Positions 17,273-26,122 are shown, counted from the first letter of the stretch. The stretch is DNA of 33,366 bases from Gemmatimonadota bacterium (GCA_007125125.1 SLDT01000269.1:1-33366), one strand, 5' to 3'. Notes: generated by a model not told the origin, from the letters alone. A program made the numbers and translations.

Positions 17273-18615
17273 CCGGCCACCCTCGCGTCCTCCGGGGCCT
17301 CGATCCCGACACTCTCGCGCCAGCGCTCGAAGTCGGCTAAGGCGCGCTCCCCGAGGAGTTCGCGCTTGCGCCGCTTGTCCCGGATCCGGCGGTCGAGCGG
17401 GTCCACGAGCCCCCAGTTCGAGTTCATCGGCTGGAAGTGGGCGGGGTCGGCCTCACGCATGTACCGGTAGAGGGCGCCGAGCATCGTCGTGGGTGGAGGC
17501 ACGACGGGCTCCTCGTCACGCAGGATCCGGCTCAGGTTGATCCCGGCCAGGATCCCCGACGAAGCCGACTCGGTGTACCCCTCGACTCCGGTCAGCTGTC
17601 CGGCGAAGATGAGATCGGATCGGTCCCGGAGCGAGCCGTGGGGGGTCAGGGCCGCGGGAAAGTTGAGGTAGGAGTTCCGGTGGATCGAGCCGAAGCGAAG
17701 GAACTCCGCCTCCTCTAGCCCCGGAATCATGCGAAACACGCGCTTCTGCTCGCCGATCCGCAGGCGGGTCTGGAATCCGACGAGGTTCCACATCTGGCCC
17801 GCCCGGTCCTCGCGGCGGAGCTGGACCACGGCCCAGGGGCGCTCGCCCGTGCGCGGGTCGGTCAGGCCGACGGGCTTCATGGGGCCGAATCGAAGGGTGT
17901 CGGGACCGCGAGAAACCATGACCTCGATCGGGAGGCACCCTTCGAAGTAGGGGACCTGATCCCAGTCGTGCCCGCCCTCGTGCACATCGGCGGCTGCGAC
18001 CTCCGCGACGAAGCGGTCATACTCCCCGCGCGTCATGGGGCAGTTGAGGTAGTCCGGGTCCTGGTCCCAGCGCCCCTGCGCAAAGACGGTGGACTCGTCG
18101 ATCGAGTCCCGCTCCACGATCGGGGCGATCGCGTCGAAGAAGGCGAGGCCCTCCTCGCCGAGCCGAGCCCGTATCGCCTCGGAGAGGGCGTCCGAGGTGA
18201 GGGGCCCGGTCGCGATGATCGCCGGCCCATCGGGGAGTTCGGTGACCTCCCTGCGCTCGACTTGGATGCGGGGGTGCGACTCGACGGCACGCGTCATCGC
18301 CGCGGAGAAGAGGGTGCGGTCGACGGCGAGGGCCCCCCCGGCCGGCACGCGGGCCTCCGCGGCCGAGGCGAGGAGGACCGAGCCGAGGGCCCGCATCTCC
18401 TGCTTGAGGGCCCCGTGTGCGTTTGCGGGGTCCTCGCTCTTGAAGGAGTTCGTGCAGACGAGTTCCCCGAGCCCGTCGGTCTGGTGGGCCGGGGTCGAGC
18501 GAACGGGGCGCATCTCGACGAGGGTGACCTCGTGACCACGATTCGCGAGCTGCAGGGCGGCCTCGCAGCCGGCGAGCCCTCCGCCGACGACGACGGGGTG
18601 AGAAGACTCAGCCAC
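17269..18615 (-). CDS. trmFO: Folate/FAD-dependent tRNA (uracil-54) C5-methyltransferase TrmFO
   Basis: Makes ribothymidine-54 in the tRNA T loop, using 5,10-methylene-THF as carbon donor and FAD/NAD(P)H for reduction. The 448-residue protein starts at GTG 18615, preceded by GAGGGGAGG about 11 bases upstream; this start overlaps the end of topA by eight bases. The FAD-binding motif VVVGGGLAGCEAALQLANRG is at the N terminus. TNSFKSED and ALKQEMRALGS are family signatures. It lies between topA and xerC, as in Firmicutes. An S-adenosylmethionine-using TrmA is expected to be absent. The folate-producing gcvT is in the same series. Confidence 0.96.
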   Translation of the reverse strand: MAESSHPVVVGGGLAGCEAALQLANRGHEVTLVEMRPVRSTPAHQTDGLGELVCTNSFKSEDPANAHGALKQEMRALGSVLLASAAEARVPAGGALAVDRTLFSAAMTRAVESHPRIQVERREVTELPDGPAIIATGPLTSDALSEAIRARLGEEGLAFFDAIAPIVERDSIDESTVFAQGRWDQDPDYLNCPMTRGEYDRFVAEVAAADVHEGGHDWDQVPYFEGCLPIEVMVSRGPDTLRFGPMKPVGLTDPRTGERPWAVVQLRREDRAGQMWNLVGFQTRLRIGEQKRVFRMIPGLEEAEFLRFGSIHRNSYLNFPAALTPHGSLRDRSDLIFAGQLTGVEGYTESASSGILAGINLSRILRDEEPVVPPPTTMLGALYRYMREADPAHFQPMNSNWGLVDPLDRRIRDKRRKRELLGERALADFERWRESVGIEAPEDARVAG

Positions 18616-21169
18616 GCTTCTTTCCTCCCCTCGAGCTTCCGGAGCTCTTCGCAGTGCTCTTCGAGCCCTTCGCACCCTTGCGAGCGGTTGTGCGGCCGCG
18701 GCGGGAACGGGGCTTCTTGCCTGACTCCTCGAGGAGCGTCACTGCCATCTCGAGGTTCCAATCGGCCGGATCGGCACCCTTCGGAAGGGAAGCGTTCTTC
18801 TCGCCGTCCGTGACGTAGGGACCGTAGCGGCCGTCCAGCAGGACCAGCTCGGCGCCGGACTCGGGGTGGACACCGAACGTCTTCAGCACCGCGGGCCCCT
18901 GGTCCTTTGCGAGGAGCTCGAGTGCCTCCTCGAGGGTGACCGAGAAGAGCTGCTCCCAGGACCCGAGGTTACGGTAGGTCCGCTCTCGATTCACGTAGGG
19001 CCCGTAGCGGCCGAGGCCCGCCCTGACGGGCTTTCCCGTCGCGGGGTCGGTCCCGAGGTCGCGCGGAAGAGAGAGGAGGCGAACGGCCGTCTCGAGGGTC
19101 ACGTCGGCCGGCTCGAGTCCCTTCGGGAGGGAAGAACGACGCGGCTTCTCTCCTTCTGGCGCGCTCTCGCCCGCCTGCACGTAGGGGCCATACGGACCGG
19201 ACTTGAGGAGGACCGGCAGGCCGGTACCGGGCTCTTCCCCGAGCCTCTGGTCATCCGCCAGCTCTTCGGGTCCGTCGAGGGAGCGGGTGTTTCGACACTC
19301 GGGGTAGGCCGCGCAGCCAAGGAATCGCCCGAACTTGTTCCACTTCACAAGCATCGGCCCCCCGCACTTGTCACAGGTCTCGCCCTCGGCTGCCAGGATT
19401 TCCCGGACGATGTCCTCGGACTCGGACTTGCCCTGCTCGAGCCGGTCCCGGAAGGGCGGATAGAACCCCTTGAGCAGCTCTCGCCACTCCACCTCACCCT
19501 CCTCGACACGGTCAAGCTCCCCCTCCATGCGGGAGGTGAAGGCGACATCGAAGAGATTCGGGAAGACGCGCACGAGGAGCTTCGCGACGGTGTCCCCGAG
19601 CGGGGTGGGCAGGAAGCGGCGCTCTTCCATTTCGACGTACCCCCGCTCGCGGATCGTCGAGAGGATCTGGGCATAGGTCGAAGGGCGCCCGATCCCGAGC
19701 TTTTCGAGCTCCTTCACGAGCGAGGCCTCGGAGAAGCGCGGGGGCGGCTGCGTGAAGTGCTGCCTCGGCTCCAGCCGGAGGAGCTCCGCGCGATCGCCCC
19801 GGTCGAGCGGGGGCAGGGGTTCGAGGTCATCGAGCCGGCGGTGCTCACCGGACTCCGTGGCTTCCCGGTAGAGGCGCGTGAACCCGTCGAACTTCACGAC
19901 CGAGCCGGTTGCCCGGAAGGTGAAGAGGCGCCCGTCGCTCCCCGGAAGGTCGAAGTCCGCGGTCGTGGTGTCGTAGATCGTGGGAGACATCTGGCCCGCG
20001 ACAAAGCGAAGCCAGATGAGCTCGTAGAGGCGCGCATCTCCCTCGTCGAGCCAGCGGCGGGCCTCATCGGGGTGAAGGTTGGGATCGGTGGGGCGGATCG
20101 CCTCGTGGGCCTCCTGTGCGCCTTTCTGCTTCTTCCCGGCCCAGGCTCGGGGTGCTGCCGGGGTGTAGCGTTCGCCCATCTCCCGATGCACCCACCTCCG
20201 TGCGACTTCCGCGGCCTCGAGCGAGACACGAGTCGAGTCGGTTCGCATGTACGTGATGAGCCCGACGGTTCCCCGCGACCCGAGGTCGACCCCCTCGTAG
20301 AGTCGCTGCGCCGAGGTCATCGTGCGCTTCGCGGAGTACCGAAGACGCTTCGCCGCCTCCTGCTGGAGGGTCGAGGTCGTAAAGGGCGGTGGCGGGTTCT
20401 TGCGCCGCTCCCGACGTCGAACCTCCGTGGCCTCGAAGGGCAACCCCGTGACGGCATCGAGAACGCCTTTCGAAGCCGCTTCATCGGGCAGGGTGAAGCT
20501 CTTGTTGTCGATCTTGTGCAGCTTCGCCTCGAAGGACTGGTCATCCTTCGACAGATGTGCGAGGATCGACCAGTATTCCTGGGCCTCGAAAGCCTGGATC
20601 TCGTCTTCCCGCTCGCAGATGAGGCGGAGCGCCACGGTTTGGACGCGTCCCGCGGAGAGCCCCGGGCGAATGGGCTTCCAGAGAAAGGGCGAGACCTGGT
20701 AGCCAACGATCCGGTCCAGGATCCGGCGTGCCTGCTGGGCCTCGACCTTCTTCAGGTCGAGCTCGCCCGGGGACTCGAGTGCGGCCTGAACTGCCCGCTT
20801 CGTGATCTCGCGAAACTCGATCCGCCGGAATCGAGAGGGGTCCCGGGCCCAGCCGAGCTGCTCCGCGACGTGCCAGGCTATGGCCTCTCCCTCCCGGTCC
20901 GGGTCGGTGGCGAGAAGCACGGAGTCGGCAGAGCGCGCCTTCTTCTTCAGCTCCGCGAGCACCTTGCCCTTTCCGCGAATCGTCACGTACCGGGGCTCGA
21001 AGTCGGCCTCGACGTCAACCCCCAGCTCCTTCGTGGGGAGGTCCCGCACGTGACCGACCGACGCGGCCACCTCGAAGTCGCGCCCGAGGTACTTTCCGAT
21101 CGTGCGCGCCTTCGCGGGCGACTCCACGATCACGAGATGTCGACTCCGGTCTCCGTTTCCCTTCGTCAT
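18608..21169 (-). CDS. topA: DNA topoisomerase I (type IA)
   Basis: Relaxes negative supercoils by passing one strand through a transient break. The 853-residue protein has the Toprim domain with Glu16 (VIVESPAK) and the acidic triad Asp89, Asp91, Glu93 (ATDPDREGE). The active-site Tyr307 lies in GLITYMRTDS. After the core comes one four-Cys zinc finger (Cys599, 602, 619, 625). Three C-terminal modules follow, each with an exact YGPYV (659-663, 722-726, 782-786), and a Lys/Arg/Ser-rich tail (818-853). The start is uncertain: ATG 21169 has AAGGA very close by, while GTG 21211 would add 14 residues directly after aroK. trmFO starts inside its last codons. Confidence 0.95.
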   Translation of the reverse strand: MTKGNGDRSRHLVIVESPAKARTIGKYLGRDFEVAASVGHVRDLPTKELGVDVEADFEPRYVTIRGKGKVLAELKKKARSADSVLLATDPDREGEAIAWHVAEQLGWARDPSRFRRIEFREITKRAVQAALESPGELDLKKVEAQQARRILDRIVGYQVSPFLWKPIRPGLSAGRVQTVALRLICEREDEIQAFEAQEYWSILAHLSKDDQSFEAKLHKIDNKSFTLPDEAASKGVLDAVTGLPFEATEVRRRERRKNPPPPFTTSTLQQEAAKRLRYSAKRTMTSAQRLYEGVDLGSRGTVGLITYMRTDSTRVSLEAAEVARRWVHREMGERYTPAAPRAWAGKKQKGAQEAHEAIRPTDPNLHPDEARRWLDEGDARLYELIWLRFVAGQMSPTIYDTTTADFDLPGSDGRLFTFRATGSVVKFDGFTRLYREATESGEHRRLDDLEPLPPLDRGDRAELLRLEPRQHFTQPPPRFSEASLVKELEKLGIGRPSTYAQILSTIRERGYVEMEERRFLPTPLGDTVAKLLVRVFPNLFDVAFTSRMEGELDRVEEGEVEWRELLKGFYPPFRDRLEQGKSESEDIVREILAAEGETCDKCGGPMLVKWNKFGRFLGCAAYPECRNTRSLDGPEELADDQRLGEEPGTGLPVLLKSGPYGPYVQAGESAPEGEKPRRSSLPKGLEPADVTLETAVRLLSLPRDLGTDPATGKPVRAGLGRYGPYVNRERTYRNLGSWEQLFSVTLEEALELLAKDQGPAVLKTFGVHPESGAELVLLDGRYGPYVTDGEKNASLPKGADPADWNLEMAVTLLEESGKKPRSRRGRTTARKGAKGSKSTAKSSGSSRGGKKRG

Positions 21170-21213
21170 GTCCTTGCGTCGGTTCAATGAAGCAGAATCA
21201 GTCGATTGCACCT

Positions 21214-21735
21214 TCAGCCTGTCGCACCGAAGGCTGCAAGCCGGTCGCGGATCTCCTCCGCGATCACCCGAGCGGTGCGTCCATCCGTGTCCAGATGCCA
21301 GAGAGCCTCGCGATAGTGTGGCTCACGCTCCTCGAGCAGTACCCGGATCCGGCCGAGCGGGTCATCCACCTCGAGGAGAGGACGACGGACCCGGCTCCCC
21401 TCCAGGCGGCGCCACGCCTCGCCTGCAGAGACCCGCAACCAGACCGAGAGTGTCCCGGGGGCAAGGGACTCGAGTCGGCCGGGAACGCAGGCCCATCCTC
21501 CACCACTCGAAATCACGACGCCGCTCAGGCGCTGAAGCCGTTCGCCCACGGCGGCTTCGCGTGCCCGGAAGCCCTCCTCTCCCTCGGAGCGAAAGATCGC
21601 CGCGATGGAACGCCCCGCCTCGCGAACCACCTCCCGGTCCATGTCGATGAACCGCCACTCCAGGCCGCGCGCGAGACGCCTCCCGACCGCGCTCTTCCCA
21701 CTTCCCATGAATCCGACGAGGACGATCCGCCTCAG
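21214..21735 (-). CDS. aroK: Shikimate kinase, probably with a CTG start
   Basis: Phosphorylates shikimate at the 3-hydroxyl in the chorismate pathway. The P-loop GFMGSGKS, the shikimate-binding DMD, the Arg of IFRSEGE, SSGGGW and the lid RRPLLE are all present. The only ATG in frame (21708) falls inside the P-loop and would remove strand 1 and its first Gly. The upstream frame has no ATG, GTG or TTG. CTG 21735 gives 173 residues beginning LRRIVLVGFMGSGKS, matching the usual length. A second candidate, CTG 21771, overlaps the aroC stop by four bases, has GGGGGGAG just upstream and gives 185 residues. The pair aroC-aroK is adjacent, fitting one pathway. Confidence 0.88.
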   Translation of the reverse strand: MRRIVLVGFMGSGKSAVGRRLARGLEWRFIDMDREVVREAGRSIAAIFRSEGEEGFRAREAAVGERLQRLSGVVISSGGGWACVPGRLESLAPGTLSVWLRVSAGEAWRRLEGSRVRRPLLEVDDPLGRIRVLLEEREPHYREALWHLDTDGRTARVIAEEIRDRLAAFGATG

Positions 21736-21767
21736 GGGCTTCGGTGGCGTGGAGAGGGCGCTCCCGT

Positions 21768-22988
21768 TCAGCGCTCCCCCCAGCCGCGCTCGCCGAGGTG
21801 GGAGAGGTACCCCTCGAAGTTGCGTCGGATTTCGTGGATCGAATCCCCCCCGAACTTCTCGAGGAAGGCATCGGCCATGACAAGCGCGACCATCGCCTCG
21901 GCGACCACGGCGGCCGCGGGAACGGCACAGACGTCGCTCCGCTCCGTTGCTGCCTCTCGCGCGCTGCCGTCACGCAGGTCGACGGAGGGAAGCCGGCGAC
22001 GCAGGAGGGTCGAGATCGGCTTCATGGCTCCTCGCACGACGAGGGGCTCGCCGGTCGTCACCCCGCCCTCGAGTCCTCCGGCACCATTCGAGGAACGCGC
22101 GAACCCACCGCGTCGCCCCTCCTCGTCGTCTCGGAGAATCGGGTCATGGACCTGCGAACCCAGGCGACGTCCGGCCTCGAATCCCAGTCCGATCTCGACC
22201 CCCTTGATCGCCTGGATCGACATCATGGCGCCAGCGAGGCGGCTGTCGAGCTTGCGGTCCCAGCTGATGTGGCTTCCGAGACCGACCGGGAGGCCGGTGA
22301 CAATGACCTCGAAGATCCCCCCGAGGGTGTCGCCAGCCTCGCGCGCCGCGTCGATCGCACCGATCATTCGCTCCGCGGCCTCCGGGTCGAAGGTCCGGAC
22401 CGGGGAGTCGTCGACCGCCGCGTTGATGTCGTCCGGGAGATCCTCGGGCGCCGTGGCCTCGACGTCCCCGATCGAACGGACCCAGCTCCCGACTCGGACC
22501 CCGAACTCGTCGAGGAGGCGGCGGGCAACGGCCCCGCAGGCCACCCGCGCCGCGGTCTCCCTTGCACTCGCCCGCTCGAGGATGTCGCGCGTGTCGCGTC
22601 GGTCGTACTTGAGCACGCCCACGAGGTCCGCGTGGCCCGGGCGCGGGAGATACATCGCCCTGAGCGCCTTGGGATTCTCCTCCTCGTCAGGCGGAAGGTG
22701 GCTCATCGCCTTGGTCCAGTTCTCCCAGTCCCTGTTCCAGATCACCATGCTGAGGGGTGATCCCAGCGTCTCGCCCAGGCGCACGCCGCTCAGGAGGTCG
22801 GCGCGGTCCGACTCGATCTGCATCCTACGACCGCGACCGTATCCTCCCTGCCGACGCCTCAGTTCGGGGTCCACGTCGCGCGCCATCTCGAGGGACAGCC
22901 CTGCAGGGAGCCCCTCCATGAGGGCGGTCAGGCCGCGCCCATGGGATTCGCCGGCGGTGTGGAAGGAAAGGATTCGAAGAAGAGACAT
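21768..22988 (-). CDS. aroC: Chorismate synthase
   Basis: Converts 5-enolpyruvylshikimate-3-phosphate to chorismate using reduced FMN. The 406-residue protein has the N-terminal FHTAGESHGRGLTALMEG signature, RRRQGGYGRGRRM, RPGHADLVGVLKY and RASARETAARVA, all standard. The C-terminal part contains RSSNGAGGLEGGVTTGEP, the usual SNxxGGxEGG-type motif. ATG 22988 opens the frame; only a weak GAG lies upstream. It is the first gene after pilQ, separated by 121 bases with a strong hairpin, so it probably starts a new transcription unit or receives attenuated read-through. aroK follows directly. Confidence 0.97.
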   Translation of the reverse strand: MSLLRILSFHTAGESHGRGLTALMEGLPAGLSLEMARDVDPELRRRQGGYGRGRRMQIESDRADLLSGVRLGETLGSPLSMVIWNRDWENWTKAMSHLPPDEEENPKALRAMYLPRPGHADLVGVLKYDRRDTRDILERASARETAARVACGAVARRLLDEFGVRVGSWVRSIGDVEATAPEDLPDDINAAVDDSPVRTFDPEAAERMIGAIDAAREAGDTLGGIFEVIVTGLPVGLGSHISWDRKLDSRLAGAMMSIQAIKGVEIGLGFEAGRRLGSQVHDPILRDDEEGRRGGFARSSNGAGGLEGGVTTGEPLVVRGAMKPISTLLRRRLPSVDLRDGSAREAATERSDVCAVPAAAVVAEAMVALVMADAFLEKFGGDSIHEIRRNFEGYLSHLGERGWGER

Positions 22989-23029
22989 CGGCTCGAAGGT
23001 TCGGAGGTCGGATGCTGGGTCCGAAAGCT

Positions 23030-23064
23030 GACGCCCGGTCCGGAGCCTGTCCAGACCGGGCGTC
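23030..23064 (-). terminator. Terminator-like or attenuator hairpin between pilQ and aroC
   Basis: An 11-bp perfect inverted repeat (GACGCCCGGTC at 23030-23040 with 23054-23064) is extended inward by a T-G pair and GGA/TCC, leaving a 5-base loop. On the minus strand it is followed by AGCTTTC, a weak T tract. It lies 45 bases after the pilQ stop. It may end the pilMNOPQ transcript or act on read-through into aroC. Confidence 0.6.
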
Positions 23065-23109
23065 GAACCGTGTGTGTCACGGCAGCGGACCGGGTGCCCT
23101 CCCGGAGGC

Positions 23110-24912
23110 TCAGCGGCGAACGATCTCCGGCGTGACGAGGATGATCAGGTCCTGCTGGTTCCTCGACTCGGTGGTCGTCCGGAAGAAGCGGCCCAGGAAA
23201 GGGAGCCGCATCAGGACGGGGATCCCGCTCCGCACTTCGTCGATCTCGGTCACGGTGAGCCCACCGATCACCACCGTTTCGCCGTCCTCCACGAGCACGT
23301 GGGTGTTGGCCTCCTGCGTGTTGAAGCGATAGCCCAGCTCCGGGCTGACCACCTCGACACCCGAGCGCTCGGCCCGAAGCGTCATGAAGATGAGGTCACC
23401 GGCCGTCACGGTCGGCGTCACCTCGAGGATGATCCCGGTTTCGACCAGCTCGACCGGGGCCGGGCCGAGGAAGAGGCCTTCGCCCTGCTGTGCCCCCGTA
23501 CCCGTCTGAACGCCCGCCACCGGCGTGCGTTCGCCGACCTGGATCTTCGCGAGCCGATTCTCCAGAACTCGAACCTGGGGCGAGGCCTGGATGTCGCTCA
23601 TGTTCATCTGCTCGAGCGCCTGGACGAAGGCGATCAGGCTCATCCGGCGAAGCACGAGCGTCGTCAGGAACTCGATCGAGGCCCCCGAGAACACCTGGTT
23701 TGCATTCCCGAGAGCCGCGATCGAGTTGCCCCGGAGGGTGATCCCGAAGTCGTCCGTGACGATCTCGTCGATGTTCCCGTCGCCATCGAAGTCGAACCCA
23801 CCGGGAAAGGCGCGGTTGATCTGGTTCCCCTGGGTGTCCTTGAGGTCGTAGACGACCCCGAAACGCTCGAGGTCAGTCCTGTTCACGAAGATGATCTTCG
23901 CGGAAATCGTGATCTCCGGCGTCTGCATGTCAAGACCGGAGAGCAACTCCTCGACAGCCTCGAGAACCCCGGGGACGTCGGTGACCACGAGCGAGTTCGT
24001 CGCCGCACTCACCGCAACCTGCCCACGGTCGCTCAGGAGGCTCTGAACCGCCGCGACCATGTCCTGCGCACTGCCGAAGCTGATGCGAAAGGGCCGGGTC
24101 ACGAGCTGCTCCACGTCCCGGCGCTCGGTCAGGTCCTGGAGCCGGTCGACCCGGATGATCCCGGACTCGGTCTCCCGGGCCGCGAGTGCGTAGGACTCGA
24201 GGATCGTCTGGAGTGCGATGTCCCAGGGCTGGTTCTGGATCGTCGCATTCACCGACCCTCCCACGTTCGCACCGGGCACGATCGAGCGCCCGGACCACTC
24301 CGCGAAAGTGAAGAGGACGTCGCGCATCGGGGTGTCCGTGAAGGAAACCGTGATCGGGCGCGCCTGACCCTGGGTCTGAAGCCCGCTCCACCCCGACGCC
24401 CGGCGACGGACCTCGGGGGCCGGCGCCGCCACCACCGCCGTCGCCGACGGGCGCTCGTTCGTGGCGGTGGCCACGGAGGCCCATGGCTCGAAGGACGCCG
24501 CTCCGGTGTCGAGCGACACGCGCACGTACCCGTCGCCGGTCAGGACCTGGTACCCGGAAGGAACGTCGAGCTCCAGGACCACCCGCACGACGTCTTCCGC
24601 GTACTGGGACGCGCGAATCGCGCGGACTCCTCCGCGCTCCACCGGGGCGAAGGCTCCCTCGCCGAGGGCATACTTCGCGCCAAGGAGGTCGACAACGAGC
24701 CGGTAGGGCCCCTCCATCGTGAAGTCCCGGGTCTCGACCGCTCCGGACACCCCGATGACGAGCTCGGTCCGCTCTGCCGCCGGTAGAATCTGAAGCGCCG
24801 TTACTTCCCCATTCGGGGACCCGTGCGCCGCAAGAGCGCCAGGGCCCGAGAGAAGCACGAGGCCGAGAAGGGCCGCCAGCCGGCAGGGCCCGCGGAGCAT
24901 CCTGGTGATCAT
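23110..24912 (-). CDS. pilQ: Type IV pilus secretin PilQ
   Basis: Outer-membrane gated channel through which the pilus emerges. The 600-residue protein has a signal peptide (1-29), an AMIN domain (about 36-135) of the peptidoglycan-binding type, and a linker. A secretin/TonB short N-terminal domain lies at about 188-258, a secretin N domain at about 270-345, and the C-terminal secretin barrel at about 410-600. The barrel has VETGIILEVTPTV and GIPVLMRLPFLGRFFR. Only one AMIN domain is evident. A loop at 374-383, DFDGDGNIDE, resembles a calcium-binding DxDxDG motif. The start ATG overlaps the pilP stop (ATGA). It is the last gene of pilMNOPQ. Confidence 0.96.
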   Translation of the reverse strand: MITRMLRGPCRLAALLGLVLLSGPGALAAHGSPNGEVTALQILPAAERTELVIGVSGAVETRDFTMEGPYRLVVDLLGAKYALGEGAFAPVERGGVRAIRASQYAEDVVRVVLELDVPSGYQVLTGDGYVRVSLDTGAASFEPWASVATATNERPSATAVVAAPAPEVRRRASGWSGLQTQGQARPITVSFTDTPMRDVLFTFAEWSGRSIVPGANVGGSVNATIQNQPWDIALQTILESYALAARETESGIIRVDRLQDLTERRDVEQLVTRPFRISFGSAQDMVAAVQSLLSDRGQVAVSAATNSLVVTDVPGVLEAVEELLSGLDMQTPEITISAKIIFVNRTDLERFGVVYDLKDTQGNQINRAFPGGFDFDGDGNIDEIVTDDFGITLRGNSIAALGNANQVFSGASIEFLTTLVLRRMSLIAFVQALEQMNMSDIQASPQVRVLENRLAKIQVGERTPVAGVQTGTGAQQGEGLFLGPAPVELVETGIILEVTPTVTAGDLIFMTLRAERSGVEVVSPELGYRFNTQEANTHVLVEDGETVVIGGLTVTEIDEVRSGIPVLMRLPFLGRFFRTTTESRNQQDLIILVTPEIVRR

Positions 24913-25517
24913 CGGTTTCCTCCGGTCCCGTTCAGGTCCGCCTCGTACCCGCTTCCGCCCGGAGGCGGGATCGTATCGGGTGGCGGGGTTGTGGTATCTG
25001 CCTGGTCGTCGCGCGCCGGTGGATCCGCAGGAGGCGCATCCCCCCCGGTGGCCTGGGGCGCGGTGCGCCGCTGCTCGAGCGTGCGGCGTTCGCGCATGCC
25101 GAACTCCTCGACCTCGACGATGATCTCGCGATTCCGGATCTCCACGACCCGGACGTTCCCGATTCGTTCGCCCACCCGGAGCCGATACGTCGTCCCGCCC
25201 GCTGCCCCGCCAGCCCCGATTCGTCCCAGGAGGGCTACGGACGCCCCCGGGGCCGGATCGACCATCGTTCCCATGAGCCAGAGCTCCTCGAACCGAGGAC
25301 CCGTGTCTGCTGCTCCGGTCAGGGGCCGGAAGGGGTTGCGGCGTGCATGGCCCGGATACGCGAACACCTCGCGCTCGAAGACCAGCTGCACCGTGTCGTT
25401 TCGCACCGCAGGCGGCGGCGCCTCCTGCGCCAGCGGCTCGATTCCCGACGAGAGTGCGATCGCCGGAAGACCGATCCCCACGGCCACACCGATGGGGAGA
25501 AGACGTCGTCTGGTCAT
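24909..25517 (-). CDS. pilP: PilP-like type IV pilus assembly protein
   Basis: Periplasmic linker between the PilNO inner-membrane complex and the PilQ secretin. The protein has 202 residues. Position in the pilMNOPQ order and the segment ARRNPFRPL identify it, followed by a beta-rich HR domain (WLMGTM, ALLGRIG, YRLRVGERIG, VRVVEIRNREIIVEV). The N terminus (1-31) is a signal peptide or anchor but has no lipobox Cys; classical PilP is a lipoprotein, so membrane attachment may differ here. The C-terminal 45 residues are Pro/Thr/Asp-rich and probably disordered. It overlaps pilO and pilQ by ATGA at both ends. Confidence 0.88.
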   Translation of the reverse strand: MTRRRLLPIGVAVGIGLPAIALSSGIEPLAQEAPPPAVRNDTVQLVFEREVFAYPGHARRNPFRPLTGAADTGPRFEELWLMGTMVDPAPGASVALLGRIGAGGAAGGTTYRLRVGERIGNVRVVEIRNREIIVEVEEFGMRERRTLEQRRTAPQATGGDAPPADPPARDDQADTTTPPPDTIPPPGGSGYEADLNGTGGNR

Positions 25518-26122
25518 CTCGATTCCTCCGCCTGGGTCGCGATCGTGCGCGGGGCCTCGGGCAGCACGTAGGTCAGGATCCGGAAGCGCACGACGACCGG
25601 ATTCTCGACTCCCGGCCTCGGTGGTGGCCCGGAAAAGGGCTGGATCTCCAGGTCGACCGGAGTGACGATCCGTGGCAATGAGGCGATCGAGGTGAGAAAA
25701 CGCCCGACATCATGGTACTCGCCAACCGCGGCCATGTCGTAGCTTCGCCGAGTGTAGAACTCTCCCGGTGAAGCCGGCTCCGGGCGCAGCGAACCAAGTT
25801 CGACGCGGGCCCGCCTGGCCTCCATTGCAATCGTGTTCAGGAGGGCCGGAACCTCTTCCGAGGCGGGAATCAGCTCCTCGAGCCGCCGCACATGACGCTC
25901 GTACACCACGAGGCGCTCTTCCAGCTCAGCCTCTCCCTGCAGGGCGACGATGTTTGCTCGTCGGTTCCGGTCCTGAATCTGTTCGAGTCGCGAGGTGAGC
26001 TCCTCGATTTCGAGGGAGCGTGGGGTGTAGATGTATTCGAACCATCCGTAGATGGCCGCGAGCGCGACGAACCCGATGAGCAGGCAGACCTGCTTGTGCC
26101 TTTCCTGGGGAATCAAGGCCAT
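25514..26122 (-). CDS. pilO: PilO-like type IV pilus inner-membrane protein
   Basis: Partner of PilN in the inner-membrane alignment complex. The 202-residue protein has a short cytoplasmic N terminus and one transmembrane helix (about 12-30). A periplasmic coiled coil (about 36-90; EELTSRLEQIQDRNRR) follows, then a ferredoxin-like domain with SYDMAAVGEYHDVGRFLTSI, which is characteristic of PilO. It starts three bases after pilN and overlaps pilP by four bases. Length and layout agree with the family. Confidence 0.92.
   Translation of the reverse strand: MALIPQERHKQVCLLIGFVALAAIYGWFEYIYTPRSLEIEELTSRLEQIQDRNRRANIVALQGEAELEERLVVYERHVRRLEELIPASEEVPALLNTIAMEARRARVELGSLRPEPASPGEFYTRRSYDMAAVGEYHDVGRFLTSIASLPRIVTPVDLEIQPFSGPPPRPGVENPVVVRFRILTYVLPEAPRTIATQAEESR

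Noticed and set aside
20870-20885. A TGGCACG inside topA as a second sigma-54 promoter
   Set aside because: It is inside coding sequence (Trp-His-Val codons), and the -12 element at the right distance is absent.
18866-21190. Very long (774-codon) open frame on the plus strand across topA
   Set aside because: Topoisomerase I motifs are intact on the minus strand; long antisense frames are expected in DNA of this GC content.
21187-23031. 614-codon plus-strand frame across aroK and aroC
   Set aside because: It is Ser/Arg/Pro-rich with no motif, and both minus-strand genes are certain.
23074-24786. 570-codon plus-strand frame across pilQ
   Set aside because: Secretin domains are clear on the minus strand; the frame is a compositional shadow.
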